From Streptantibioticus rubrisoli (GTDB lineage: Bacteria > Actinomycetota > Actinomycetes > Streptomycetales > Streptomycetaceae), in contig NZ_JANFNH010000011.1 in the NCBI RefSeq assembly GCF_024436055.1, positions 62,001 to 126,000 on the forward strand: DNA of 64,000 nucleotides. Reading direction: 5' to 3'. The stretch's first letter is position 1. The number at the start of each line of letters is the position of its first letter. The translations under genes were made by a program, and so were the position numbers. Shown here piece after piece: positions 32,224-41,051 of this stretch. The notes below the pieces were generated by a model, which was not told where the DNA came from, searched no databases, and saw nothing but the letters and a program-made list of their open reading frames with translations.

Positions 32224-33735
32224 TTGACCACGCCTCCTCAGATCCAGCCACACCCCCGACGCTGGCTGATCCTCGGCGTCATCTGCCTCGCCCACCTCAC
32301 CGTCCTGCTGGACAACACGGTGTTGAACGTCGCCGTCCCCTCCCTCACCGAGGGCATGGGCGCGAGCACCGCGGACATACAGTGGATGATCAGCGCCTAC
32401 TCGCTGGCGCAGTCCGGACTGCTGCTCTCCGTCGGCAGCGCCGCCGACCGGTACGGTCGAAAGCGCGCGCTGCTGACCGGACTTGGACTCTTCGGTACCG
32501 GATCGCTGATCGCCTCGATGGCGGGTAACCCCGGTGAACTGATCGCGGCCCGGGCCGGAATGGGCGTCGGTGGCGCGATCCTGATGACCAGTACGCTCGC
32601 GGTGATCGTCCAGGTCTTCGACGCCGAGGAACGGGTGAAGGCCATCGGCCTGTGGAGCACCGTCCTCACCTTCGGCTTCGCCGCCGGGCCGCTGATCGGC
32701 GGCGTACTGCTCAACCACTTCTGGTGGGGGTCGGTCTTCCTGATCAATGTGCCGGTGGCGCTGCTCGGACTGACCGCCGTCGCCCTGTACGTACCCGAGT
32801 CCAGGGATCCGCTGGGCGACCGGCCCGACCTGCCCGGCGCGGGCCTGTCCTTCATCGGCATGCTCGGCATCGTCTACGCGATCATCTCCGGCCCGGTGCA
32901 CGGCTGGACCTCCGGCGACGTGCTGCTCCCGGCCTGCATCGGCGCCGCGGGGATGACCGGCTTCGCGCTCTGGGAGCGGCACACCCCGCATCCGATGCTC
33001 GACATGCGGTTCTTCCGTGACCGGCGGTTCGTCGGCGCGGTCGCGGGCGGGATCCTGGTGGCGTTCGGCATGGGCGGGTCCCTCTTCCTGCTCACCCAGC
33101 ACCTCCAATTCGTGTTCGGCTACGGGCCGTTGAAGGCCGGTTTGTGCACGGTTCCGCTCGCTTTGAGCATCGCCTTGCTCAACATCCTGGGCGTCGGCGC
33201 CCGGTTGCTGCGCAAGCTCGGTACGCCGGGCGTGGTGGTGCTCGGTATGACCCTGATCGCGCTGGGCCTCGCGCTGGTCTCCGTGCTGGGCCGCCACGGC
33301 TACGGCGGCATGCTGATCGGCCTGGTCACAATGGGCGTGGGCATCGCGATGGCGTCGCCCGCGATGGCCGCGGCGATCATGGGTGCCATTCCGCCGGAGC
33401 GGGCGGGCATCGGCGCGGGGGTCAACGGCACACTGACCGAGTTCGGCAACGGACTTGGCAACGCGGTGCTCGGCGCGGTGCTCAACTCCCGTTTCGCCGC
33501 GCTGCTTCCGGCCACGATCAGCGCCAGCTCGCTGCCCGCGGCGCTGGCCGCCGCACACGGTCAGCGGCAACGCGCCGCCGTGGCCGACGCGTTCGCCTCG
33601 GGCGTCAGCGTCAGCCAACTCGTCGGCGCGGCGGCGGTGCTCGCCGGTGGACTGCTCGCCGCGTTCCTGCTGCACCGCGCGGACCGCGAGGACTCCTCTC
33701 GCCGCAGTCCGGTCCCCGCCGAGGCGGCGGCTTAG
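32224..33735 (+). CDS. DHA2-family MFS drug exporter
   Basis: This ~503-residue protein has 14 predicted membrane helices, motif A-like GSAADRYGRKRALLTGLG, motif C-like GPLIGGVLLNHFWW, and LDNTVLNVAVPSL in helix 1. It belongs to the EmrB/QacA group of proton-driven multidrug exporters. TTG 32224 lies 7 bp after AAGGAG; ATG 32194 would start inside the operator with no ribosome site. It shares a control region with the downstream TetR gene, so efflux is probably induced by its own substrate. Confidence 0.88.
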   Translation: MTTPPQIQPHPRRWLILGVICLAHLTVLLDNTVLNVAVPSLTEGMGASTADIQWMISAYSLAQSGLLLSVGSAADRYGRKRALLTGLGLFGTGSLIASMAGNPGELIAARAGMGVGGAILMTSTLAVIVQVFDAEERVKAIGLWSTVLTFGFAAGPLIGGVLLNHFWWGSVFLINVPVALLGLTAVALYVPESRDPLGDRPDLPGAGLSFIGMLGIVYAIISGPVHGWTSGDVLLPACIGAAGMTGFALWERHTPHPMLDMRFFRDRRFVGAVAGGILVAFGMGGSLFLLTQHLQFVFGYGPLKAGLCTVPLALSIALLNILGVGARLLRKLGTPGVVVLGMTLIALGLALVSVLGRHGYGGMLIGLVTMGVGIAMASPAMAAAIMGAIPPERAGIGAGVNGTLTEFGNGLGNAVLGAVLNSRFAALLPATISASSLPAALAAAHGQRQRAAVADAFASGVSVSQLVGAAAVLAGGLLAAFLLHRADREDSSRRSPVPAEAAA

Positions 33736-33785
33736 CATCACATCACCAGCGCACCGCTGAACAGGTTCGACCGAGGAGAACGCCG

Positions 33786-34544
33786 ATGGCCCCCGCCGCC
33801 CCCCGCGCCAGCAAGCCCACAGCGAGCGTGTGGCTGAACAGCGGCGCACAGGGCGGCAGGCGCAGGAGGTCGGCACAGCAGCCGGCCGGGCTCGACCACC
33901 GCAAGATCGTGCTGACCACGGTCCGGCTGCTGGACGAACACGGCCTGCAGGACTTCTCGATGCGCCGCCTCGCCGCCGAACTCGGGGTGACGCCGATGTC
34001 CGTCTACTGGTACGTGGACAACAAGGACGACCTGCTCGAATACGCCCTGGACGAGGTGTTCGGCGAGATTCCGCTCCAGGTCGCGGAGGAGGTGGACGAC
34101 TGGCGGGACGCGGTACGGGAGTTCGCGTCCAGCTACCGCAGAACGCTGACCACGCACCCGTGGGCGCCCCGGCTGATGGGGGAGTACGCCAACATCGGCC
34201 CGAACGCGGTGGCGTTCAGCACCGCGGCGCACAAGGTCATGCGGCGCTCGGGCCTGGCGCCGGAGTGGATCACCGGCGCCCTCGCCGCCGTCTACCAGTT
34301 CGTGCACGGGTACGGCACGGTGGAGGGCCGCTGGATCGAACTGGGCCGCGCCACCGGTGCCACCGAGGACGACCTGTTCCGCGAGATGGCGCGGGCGGTA
34401 CGCGATCGGCCCGAGTTCTCGGAACTCGCGCCGATCATCGATGAGCGCACCAAGGGCCCTGGGGCCCGGTTGCGTGACCGCGACTTCGCGTTCGCGCTGG
34501 AGTGCCTGATCGCCGGGATCGAAGCGATGCGGGATCGCGCTTGA
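33786..34544 (+). CDS. TetR-family regulator of the MFS exporter
   Basis: This 252-residue protein has a TetR helix-turn-helix (IVLTTVRLLDEHGLQDFSMR, RLAAELGVTPMSVYWYVDNK), then a C-terminal TetR_C-type ligand-binding domain (TTHPWAPRLMGEYANIGPNA). The N-terminal 40 residues are basic and disordered. ATG 33786 has a GAGGAGAA ribosome site. It lies 50 bp after the exporter stop in the same direction, so it is cotranscribed and probably represses the operon through the 32152-32215 site. Confidence 0.9.
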   Translation: MAPAAPRASKPTASVWLNSGAQGGRRRRSAQQPAGLDHRKIVLTTVRLLDEHGLQDFSMRRLAAELGVTPMSVYWYVDNKDDLLEYALDEVFGEIPLQVAEEVDDWRDAVREFASSYRRTLTTHPWAPRLMGEYANIGPNAVAFSTAAHKVMRRSGLAPEWITGALAAVYQFVHGYGTVEGRWIELGRATGATEDDLFREMARAVRDRPEFSELAPIIDERTKGPGARLRDRDFAFALECLIAGIEAMRDRA

Positions 34545-34644
34545 GCGCTTCGCTGGGGGTTGCGGCGGTCTGCTGTCGATTGGCCGCGGCGTCGTTGTGG
34601 CTGGTCGCGCCCACGCGGCGGAGCCGCACATGAACACAGCCCCG

Positions 34645-34660
34645 CGCCCCTTTCGGGGCG
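34645..34660. terminator. Short hairpin between convergent genes
   Basis: A 6-bp GC stem (CGCCCC / GGGGCG) with a TTTC loop lies between the TetR stop and the YceI stop. It is weak in size but placed where a shared terminator is expected. Confidence 0.5.
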
Positions 34661-34670
34661 TTGGCGTGCC

Positions 34671-35516
34671 TCACGCCATCGGCAGTGTCTCCCCCTGGAC
34701 CGCCTGGATGTCCAGCTCCACCCGCAGCGTCGTGCCGATGGCGGCGATGCCCGCCTGGAGGACCTGGTTGTAGTTCATCGCGAAGTCCTCCCGCCGCAGT
34801 TCCGCCGTGGCGCGGAACGCGGCCCGGGTGCCGCCCCACGGGTCCGGGCCGGTGCCCAGGTAGGTCAGGTCCAGGTCGACCGGGCGGGTCAGCGCGTTCA
34901 TCGTCAGCTCGCCGTGCACCGTCCAGCGGTCAGGACCGGCCGGGGTGACCCCGCCGGTGCCGCGGTAGGTGATCTCCGGGTGGACGTCCACGTTGAGGAA
35001 GTCCGGCGAGCGCAGGTGGTCGTCGCGCATCTTGTTGCCGGTGTCGATGCTCGCCGAGCTGATCGTCGCGACCACCGAGGACCGTTCGACGTTCTCCGCG
35101 ATCTCTATCCGGCCGCGGAACTCGGTGAAGTGCCCGCGCACGCTGGAGATGCCGAGGTGCTGTGCGACCGCGCCCACCGAGGAGTGGGCCGGGTCGATGG
35201 TCCACGGCCCCGGCGGCGGCAGCTCCACCCCGCCCTGCCGGGCCAGCACCAGGTTGCCCAGGTCCGCCCGCCCCGCGGCGCCGACGATCGCCGTCGAGGC
35301 GGTGGGCTGGTAGCCGACGGCCGTCACGATCACCGTGTACGCCCCCGGCGGCAGCGGTTCGGTGCGCACCACACCGTCGTCATCCGCACCCGCCCGCTGG
35401 ATCTGACGTCCCGTCATATCCGTTACGGTCAGCACCGCGTGCTGCACCGCCCAGCCGTCCTTGGTCCGGATCCGGGCCCTGAGTCCGGTGTTGCCCTCAC
35501 CCGCATGCGTGGTCAT
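34671..35516 (-). CDS. YceI-family protein with a Cna_B-like N-terminal domain
   Basis: This 281-residue protein has residues ~10-85 as a carboxypeptidase-regulatory-like beta sandwich (AVQHAVLTVTDMTGRQI, PPGAYTVIVTAVGYQP). Residues ~100-280 are a YceI lipocalin-like domain (WTIDPAHSSVGAVAQHLGIS, DHLRSPDFLNVDVHPEITY). YceI proteins bind isoprenoid-type lipids or act in stress; no signal peptide is visible. ATG 35516 follows AGGAGAAG. The same sandwich fold occurs at the C terminus of the next upstream MFS gene, suggesting they work together. Confidence 0.85.
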   Translation of the reverse strand: MTTHAGEGNTGLRARIRTKDGWAVQHAVLTVTDMTGRQIQRAGADDDGVVRTEPLPPGAYTVIVTAVGYQPTASTAIVGAAGRADLGNLVLARQGGVELPPPGPWTIDPAHSSVGAVAQHLGISSVRGHFTEFRGRIEIAENVERSSVVATISSASIDTGNKMRDDHLRSPDFLNVDVHPEITYRGTGGVTPAGPDRWTVHGELTMNALTRPVDLDLTYLGTGPDPWGGTRAAFRATAELRREDFAMNYNQVLQAGIAAIGTTLRVELDIQAVQGETLPMA

Positions 35517-35654
35517 CGCTTCTCCTGTTGGTCTGGTCACGGGTTCCGGTCGAACGGCCTCGGCCGTCCCCTGCTCCGGCCGCCGACCGGAACCCGTCTC
35601 CCCCGAACTGGCGGTACGCGTCTCCGCAGTGCGCGTCCGCCAGTCGCTTGAAGT

Positions 35655-38231
35655 TCACTCGGCCGGGTGGCCGAGCTCCACGTCGAAGGCGTCCTCGCCC
35701 CGACCGTCCACCATCAGCGTGCGGGCGACCGGCGGGTAGCCGCTGGCGATCAACGTGTAGTCGCCCGCGTCCAGGTCGGTGAAGGCGTACGAGCCGTCGT
35801 CACCGGTGGTCGCCGTGCCCGCGACGTTGCCCGCCGCGTCGATCAGCGTGACCCGCGCGTCGGCCAGCGGCCGCTGGTCCGCACCGACCCGTACCCTGCC
35901 CTGCAGGTGCGCGCCGGAGGCGAGTTGGACCTCGACCCGTGTGACGCCCTGGGCGCCGACCTCCACCGGCTGAGCCGCCGGGCGGTACCCGGCCGCGCTG
36001 ACCGCCAGCGTGAAGACGCCCGCGGGCAGTTCCTCGAAGGTGAACGCGCCGGACTCGGCGGTCTTCGCGGTGGCCAGCACCTCACCCCGTACGTCGGTGA
36101 CCACCACCATCGCGCCGTCCACCGGCGACCCCTCGGCCGCGCCGCGCACCACACCGGCCAGGCCGCTGGTACCGGCGAGCACGATGTCGTGGCTGAGCGG
36201 CGCGTCACCCACCACCACGGTGGCCGCCTGCGGCTGGTGGCCGTCGGCGGCCGCGATGAGCACATAGGAGCCCGCCCCGGGCGCGGCCAGCCAGTAGCCG
36301 CCGTCGGTACCGGCCTGGGCGCGGCCCAACTGCCGCCCCTGGAGGGATATCAGGGTCAGGTGGGCGGAACCGACGCCCACTCCCTCGGAGTTGCGGACGC
36401 AACCGTGGATGGTGATGCCGTTCATGGGAACCTCCTCGCCGGACGGGCCACTACCCGCCGAGGCGTACACGGTGACCGGCTGAGCATCGGCGGCTGCGGC
36501 CACTGCGGCCAGCTCGGACTCCGGAGCCGGCGCTGGGATGGTGACGGGGGCGTCCGCCGCCGCCCTGTCGTGCGCGGGCACTCCCGCGGTCTGCTGGAGA
36601 CCGCTCGCGGTCCTCAGCGGCACCTCCTTGATGAACAGCACCAGGAGGAAGGCGACGAACGCGAACGGCGCGGCGTAGAGGAAGACATCCGCGATGCCGT
36701 GCCCGTAGGAGCTCTCGACGATCGTACGGATCACGGGCGGAAGCTTCTTGAGATCCGGAATGTTGGCCTCGCCACCTTGCGACGCGGGCATCGGCACGCC
36801 CAGCGCCGCGAAGCCCTCGGCGGCGTAGTGGGTGATGCGGTTGCTGAGCGCCGCGCCGAGCGCGGCCACACCGACCGCACCGCCGAGTGACCGGAAGAAC
36901 GTCACCAGCGAGCTGGCCGAGCCGAGGTCCTCGGGCGCCACCTGGTTCTGTACGGCGAGCACCAGGTTCTGCATCATCAGACCGATGCCCAGGCCCAGCA
37001 GCGCCATGTAGACGGCGACCTGCCAGTACGGGGTGTCGTACCGCATCAGGCTGAGCAGCCCGGCGCCCGCGGTCAGGAAGACGCCGCCGGAGACCAGGAA
37101 CGCCTTCCAGCGCCCGGTACGGGTGATGATCTGGCCGGAGGCCATGGAGGCCAGGAACAGCCCGAGCACCAGCGGAATGGTCAGCACACCGGACATCGCG
37201 GGCGTCCTGCCGCGGGCCAACTGGAAGTACTGGCTCAGGAACACCGTTCCGGCGAACATCGCCACGCCGACGAAGACGCTCGACAGCGAGGTGAGCGTGA
37301 TCGTGCCGTTGCGGAACAGCCGCAGCGGGATGATCGGTTCGCCCGCCCTGGACTCGACGAGCAGGAAGACCAGGCCGAGCACCACCGAGCCCGGCACCAT
37401 CACGTACGTCTGCCAGGACAGCCAGGGGTACTTGTCACCGGCGAGGGTGACCCAGACCATCAGCAGGCAGACCGCGGCGGTGACGAAGAACGCCCCCAGC
37501 CAGTCGACCTTGACCTGCCGCTTGACCACCGGAAGGTGGATGGTCTTCTGCAGCACCACCAGCGCGATCAGCGCGAAGGGCACCACCACGTAGAAGCACC
37601 AGCGCCAGCCGAGCCAGCTGGTGTCGGTGATGACACCGCCGATCAGCGGGCCGCCGACGGTGGCCACCGCGAAGGTGGCGCCGAGGTAGCCGCTGTAACG
37701 GCCGCGCTCCCGCGGCGAGATCATCGCCGCCATGATCACCTGGGAGAGGGCGGACAGACCGCCCGCGCCTATGCCCTGTACGACCCGGCAGGCGATCAGC
37801 GTCCCGGCGTTCTGCGAGAAACCGGCGACGACGGAGGCCACGATGTAGAGCACCAGGGCGAGTTGGACCAGGAGCTTCTTGCTCACCAGGTCCGACATCT
37901 TGCCCCACAGCGGGGTGGTGGCGGTGACCGCGAGCAGCGCCGCGGTGACGATCCAGGTGTACGCCTCCTGGCCGCCGCCGATGTCGGCGAGGATGGTGGG
38001 CAGCGCGGTGGAGACGATCGTGGACGACAGGATCGCCACGAACAGCCCGAGCATCAGCCCGGAGAGCGCCTCCATGATCTGCCGGTGGGTCATCGGGGCC
38101 GTGTGGTCCCGACCCTTGCCGTGGTTGCCGTGGTTGCCGTGGTTGCCGTGCGTGCCGTGGGACCCGTGGGCCCGATGGGCGCCGCGTTTCGGATCCGCCT
38201 CCCGCACACCGGCCGGTGTGGTTGAAGCCAT
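35655..38231 (-). CDS. DHA2 MFS exporter with His-rich N-end and C-terminal sandwich domains
   Basis: This 858-residue protein has a His-rich N-terminus (His 19-43, HG-S/T/N-HG repeats). A 14-helix DHA2-type transporter follows (~47-565; ITRTGRWKAF and other MFS signatures). A Pro/Ala linker leads to three carboxypeptidase-regulatory-like beta sandwiches (~602-858), each with a G-x-V-x-x-x-x-G-P-V-x-G-A-x-V pattern. Such fusion is unusual. ATG 38231 has an AAAGGA ribosome site and begins 2 bp after the MarR stop. The MarR-MFS-YceI order points to self-regulated efflux of a lipid-like or aromatic compound. Confidence 0.85.
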   Translation of the reverse strand: MASTTPAGVREADPKRGAHRAHGSHGTHGNHGNHGNHGKGRDHTAPMTHRQIMEALSGLMLGLFVAILSSTIVSTALPTILADIGGGQEAYTWIVTAALLAVTATTPLWGKMSDLVSKKLLVQLALVLYIVASVVAGFSQNAGTLIACRVVQGIGAGGLSALSQVIMAAMISPRERGRYSGYLGATFAVATVGGPLIGGVITDTSWLGWRWCFYVVVPFALIALVVLQKTIHLPVVKRQVKVDWLGAFFVTAAVCLLMVWVTLAGDKYPWLSWQTYVMVPGSVVLGLVFLLVESRAGEPIIPLRLFRNGTITLTSLSSVFVGVAMFAGTVFLSQYFQLARGRTPAMSGVLTIPLVLGLFLASMASGQIITRTGRWKAFLVSGGVFLTAGAGLLSLMRYDTPYWQVAVYMALLGLGIGLMMQNLVLAVQNQVAPEDLGSASSLVTFFRSLGGAVGVAALGAALSNRITHYAAEGFAALGVPMPASQGGEANIPDLKKLPPVIRTIVESSYGHGIADVFLYAAPFAFVAFLLVLFIKEVPLRTASGLQQTAGVPAHDRAAADAPVTIPAPAPESELAAVAAAADAQPVTVYASAGSGPSGEEVPMNGITIHGCVRNSEGVGVGSAHLTLISLQGRQLGRAQAGTDGGYWLAAPGAGSYVLIAAADGHQPQAATVVVGDAPLSHDIVLAGTSGLAGVVRGAAEGSPVDGAMVVVTDVRGEVLATAKTAESGAFTFEELPAGVFTLAVSAAGYRPAAQPVEVGAQGVTRVEVQLASGAHLQGRVRVGADQRPLADARVTLIDAAGNVAGTATTGDDGSYAFTDLDAGDYTLIASGYPPVARTLMVDGRGEDAFDVELGHPAE

Positions 38232-38233
38232 CG

Positions 38234-38743
38234 TCATCCTTTGCTCGTCCCGGCCACCTGTGGGGCGGGGCCGGGAAAGTTCTGCGTGTGCACGGCAGTT
38301 GTGCGGTGCCCCGGTCTGCAGTCGTCGAAGCTCGCGCGCAACCGGGCCAACAGCACGGTGAGCTGCGTCACTTCGTCGTCCGTCCAGTCCCGGAGGAAGT
38401 CGCTCAGCTCCTCGGCGATGCGGTCCGACGCGTCGCGCAGGACCCGTTCGCCGAGTGGGGTGAGGCGCAGCAGCCGTGATCTCTTGTCTTGTGGGTCGGG
38501 GTGGCGGTCCAGCCACCCCCGGGCCGCCAGATGTGCGACATGGCGGCTGGTCACCGACATGTCGACGTCCAGGAGCTCGGTCAGGCGGCTGATCCGCATC
38601 TCGCCGTGGCGGCTGAGCATCCGGAGCACCGCGACCGAGGCGGCCGGGCAGTCGGGCGGCAACGCGCGGCCGAGCCCTCGGCTGACCGCGGTCAGCGCGC
38701 TGAGTTGCTGTACGAGTTCCGCGCACCGCGTCCGCGTCACCAT
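38234..38743 (-). CDS. MarR-family regulator of the exporter operon
   Basis: This 169-residue protein has a winged helix (ISRLTELLDVDMSVTSRHVA, LAARGWLDRHPDPQDKRSRL), typical MarR length, and an unusual Pro-rich tail. Its stop is 2 bp before the exporter start, so the two are co-translated. Two operator-like repeats sit upstream (38766-38808), and one or both are likely its own sites. MarR proteins are usually released by phenolic or drug ligands. Confidence 0.88.
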   Translation of the reverse strand: MVTRTRCAELVQQLSALTAVSRGLGRALPPDCPAASVAVLRMLSRHGEMRISRLTELLDVDMSVTSRHVAHLAARGWLDRHPDPQDKRSRLLRLTPLGERVLRDASDRIAEELSDFLRDWTDDEVTQLTVLLARLRASFDDCRPGHRTTAVHTQNFPGPAPQVAGTSKG

Positions 38744-38765
38744 CGAGCACCCCCAGCCAGCACTA

Positions 38766-38808
38766 GTTGCCTAAAGCAACCGTAACCCAGTTAGTTGCTA
38801 CAGGCAAA
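38766..38808. promoter_or_regulatory. Two MarR operators
   Basis: Site 1 is GTTGC-CTAAA-GCAAC (38766-38780), a perfect inverted repeat. Site 2 is GTTGC-TACAG-GCAAA (38794-38808), one mismatch. They have 28-bp centre spacing and lie 22 bp and more upstream of the MarR start. The GTTGCxxxxxGCAAC form is a classic MarR target. Confidence 0.75.
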
Positions 38809-38845
38809 TGAATCCGGCCGTTGATACGTAAAGACGACGTAAAGA

Positions 38846-38877
38846 TGCCGCCCGCTTCCCTCGGGGAACGGGCGGCA
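38846..38877 (-). terminator. Hairpin terminator after the aldo-keto reductase
   Basis: The stem tgccgcccg / cgggcggca with a short AT-containing loop lies beyond the stop of the leftward aldo-keto reductase. A run of A on the upstream plus-strand side (gtaaagacgacgtaaag) supplies T-like residues in the minus transcript. Confidence 0.65.
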
Positions 38878-38894
38878 CCGCGGTATCGCCCCGC

Positions 38895-39836
38895 TCAGGC
38901 CGAAGCGGCGTTCAGCTTCGCCAGCTCGTCGGCGGTCAGTGTGAGGTCCGCCATGGCCAACAGCGCGGGCAGCTGCGCGAGGGTACGGGCGCTGGCGATC
39001 GGCGCCACCACCGTCGGCTGGGCCGCCAGCCAGGCCAGCGCCACCGTCGCCACCTCGGCGCCGTGCGCCTGCGCCACCTCGTCCAGGGCCACCAGGACGC
39101 GCTGGCCGCGCTCGCTGTCCAGGTACTTGCCCGCGCTCCCGGCACGGGCGCTGTCCACCGCCGCCCCCGGCCGGTACTTACCGGTCAGGAAGCCGGACGC
39201 CAGCGCGTAGTACGGGACCGAGGACAGTCCGTGCGCGCTGACCACCTCGGCCAGCGGGCCCTCGTACCCGTCGCGCTCCACCAGGTTGTAGTGCTGCTGA
39301 AGGGCCACGTAGCTGGCCAGGCCCTCGCGCTCGGAGGCGGCCAGCGCCTCGCTGAGCCGCTCGGCGCTGATGTTGGAGGCGCCGATCTGCCGTACCTTGC
39401 CCTCCTTGACCAGCTGGTCGAGGGCGCCGAGGAACTCCTCGACCGGAGTGTCCGGATCGTCGCGGTGCGTGTAGTACAGGTCGATGTGGTCGGTCCGCAG
39501 CCGCCGCAGCGACTCCTCCACCGCGCTCTTGATGGTCCCGGCCCTCAGACCCTTGAAGTCCGGGTGCATGCCGACCTTGGTGGCCAGCACCACCTGGTCC
39601 CGCTTGCTCTTGCCGCGCGCGGCGAACCAGCGGCCGATGATGGCCTCCGACTCGCCGCCGGAATTGCCCGGTGCCCACGCGGAGTAGACGTCCGCGGTGT
39701 CGATGAAGTTGCCGCCCGCGGCCGTGTAGGCGTCCAGCAGTTCGAAGGACTCCTTCTCGTCGGCGGTCCAGCCGAAGACGTTCCCGCCGAAGGCGAGCGG
39801 GAAGACGTCGAGTTCAGAACTTCCGATGCGTGCCAT
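38895..39836 (-). CDS. Aldo-keto reductase
   Basis: This 313-residue AKR (beta/alpha barrel) has an N-terminal RIGSSELDVFPLAFGGNVFG. Catalytic Asp46 and Tyr51 lie in DTADVYSAW. Lys in VVLATKVGM and His in YYTHRDD complete the tetrad. C-terminal APIASARTLAQL binds NADPH. It reduces aldehydes or ketones; the closest group is the Tas/YajO-like AKRs that sit by themselves. ATG 39836 is preferred over the TTG at 39842. It stands alone. Confidence 0.9.
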   Translation of the reverse strand: MARIGSSELDVFPLAFGGNVFGWTADEKESFELLDAYTAAGGNFIDTADVYSAWAPGNSGGESEAIIGRWFAARGKSKRDQVVLATKVGMHPDFKGLRAGTIKSAVEESLRRLRTDHIDLYYTHRDDPDTPVEEFLGALDQLVKEGKVRQIGASNISAERLSEALAASEREGLASYVALQQHYNLVERDGYEGPLAEVVSAHGLSSVPYYALASGFLTGKYRPGAAVDSARAGSAGKYLDSERGQRVLVALDEVAQAHGAEVATVALAWLAAQPTVVAPIASARTLAQLPALLAMADLTLTADELAKLNAASA

Positions 39837-39901
39837 GGCCAATTACAGCGCCCCGGGGGTCTCTGGTATTCCGCTTCCCGACTTCGCTAGGGTCCTGCCT
39901 C

Positions 39902-40120
39902 ATGGCTGACTACCAGAACCCCGACCAGAACCACGACCCCGCGGGCAGCACCCAGATGTTCCGCGCCTTCGTGGACGAGGGCGCCACCGAGCGACCGGCC
40001 GCGGGCGCCACCACGACGTACGGCCGCTCGCGCGGCGGCGGCTCCCGGACCGGAGTGGTGGTGGGCGTCGTCGTGGCGGTGCTGGTCATCGCCGCGATCG
40101 CCTACTTCGCCCTCGGATGA
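39902..40120 (+). CDS. Small single-pass membrane protein
   Basis: This 72-residue protein has a polar N-terminal half (MADYQNPDQNHDPAGSTQMF) and a C-terminal membrane helix (TGVVVGVVVAVLVIAAIAYF). It looks like a tail-anchored small protein conserved by layout in Streptomyces. Divergent from the aldo-keto reductase; 65 bp separate the two starts. Function is unknown. Confidence 0.65.
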   Translation: MADYQNPDQNHDPAGSTQMFRAFVDEGATERPAAGATTTYGRSRGGGSRTGVVVGVVVAVLVIAAIAYFALG

Positions 40121-40200
40121 TCCGCACCGGGGCGGACCCCGGATAACTGCGGCTATTGCGGCTGTACGGCTAACTCCCCTGACGCCGCGCGGATTTCGCC

Positions 40201-41028
40201 TCAGGCCTGGAGCGTGACGCTCCGGGTCTCGATGTGCATGCCCAGCGGCACCCGCCAGGAGTCCAGGCAGATCTGCCAGGTTCCGCTCACCCGCTGGCCC
40301 CCGGCGATCGGCACCGGGACCTTCTCGGTGGTGTCGACCGTCGCCCAGTCGACGCCCAGCAGGCCGATGACATGGGTGGCGAACGTCACCGTTCCCGAAG
40401 TGACCGGCAGGTCACCGGAGTTGGTGAAGTCCACGGTGACGTCCTGGCACCAGCGCTGCCCGGTTGCGGCCTGGCGTACCCCGCTGATCTGCAGGTGCGC
40501 CGGACGGTGGCCGGGTGCGCTCGGAGAGCCCGGTGCACTCGGTGTACCGGGTGCGGGCGGCACCGAAGGCTCGGGGGCCTGGCCGCTGCCGCTCCGGGCG
40601 CCGCTCGGCGTGTTGCCGCCCGACGTGTTGCCGGTCGGTGCGCCGCCGGTCGGTGCGCCGACCGCCGGATGCGCGGTGCCGTCGTTCGCACTGGGCGTTG
40701 TGCGGCCGGTCGGTGCGGTGCCCGGAGGCGGTACCGGGGTGCCGTTCAGCGGGACCAGGGTGACCTTGCCGTCGGGGGGTACGGGGTGGGCGGGGTCGGC
40801 GGAGGCGCCCGCCGCGCCGACCGCCAGCCGACTGGCGCTGCCCGTACCGGCGGTGCCCCAAGTCAGGAGCAGCGCCAGCGTCGCCAGACCAAGCGCGACC
40901 GCCGAGGCTGCCAGGAGGACCCGTCCGCTGCCCCCTCCTGGCTTGCGGTGCGCGGAACCCCTTGGGCTCCGCCTTCGCTTTCCCCGGCGACCGGCTGTCC
41001 GAAGCACCGCTCCAGAATACTGACGCAT
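40201..41028 (-). CDS. Membrane-anchored extracytoplasmic protein
   Basis: This 275-residue protein has a basic N-terminus, one membrane helix (~37-58), a long Pro/Thr/Gly/Ser-rich linker (~75-170), and a globular beta domain (QISGVRQAATGQRWCQDVTV ... SWRVPLGMHIETRSVTLQA). The linker and domain face outward. No family recognised. The ATG lies inside a CTGAC-N5-GTCAG palindrome and no Shine-Dalgarno is visible, so it could be leaderless and repressor-controlled. Confidence 0.65.
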   Translation of the reverse strand: MRQYSGAVLRTAGRRGKRRRSPRGSAHRKPGGGSGRVLLAASAVALGLATLALLLTWGTAGTGSASRLAVGAAGASADPAHPVPPDGKVTLVPLNGTPVPPPGTAPTGRTTPSANDGTAHPAVGAPTGGAPTGNTSGGNTPSGARSGSGQAPEPSVPPAPGTPSAPGSPSAPGHRPAHLQISGVRQAATGQRWCQDVTVDFTNSGDLPVTSGTVTFATHVIGLLGVDWATVDTTEKVPVPIAGGQRVSGTWQICLDSWRVPLGMHIETRSVTLQA

Positions 41029-41034
41029 CGTCAG
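41020..41034. promoter_or_regulatory. CTGAC-N5-GTCAG palindrome covering a start codon
   Basis: CTGAC-GCATC-GTCAG includes the start codon of the leftward 40201-41028 gene. It has the same 15-bp form as the site at 13990-14004, which also overlaps a start region. Confidence 0.5.
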
Positions 41035-41051
41035 CTATGCCTAGGTCGCGG

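Noticed and set aside
31228-33876. 882-codon open frame on the minus strand
   Set aside because: It runs opposite the response regulator and MFS exporter, which have clear family motifs; the antisense protein is low-complexity.
38100-38170. CRISPR-like short repeats
   Set aside because: They are 9-bp in-frame repeats in a coding region (HGN units), with no spacers.
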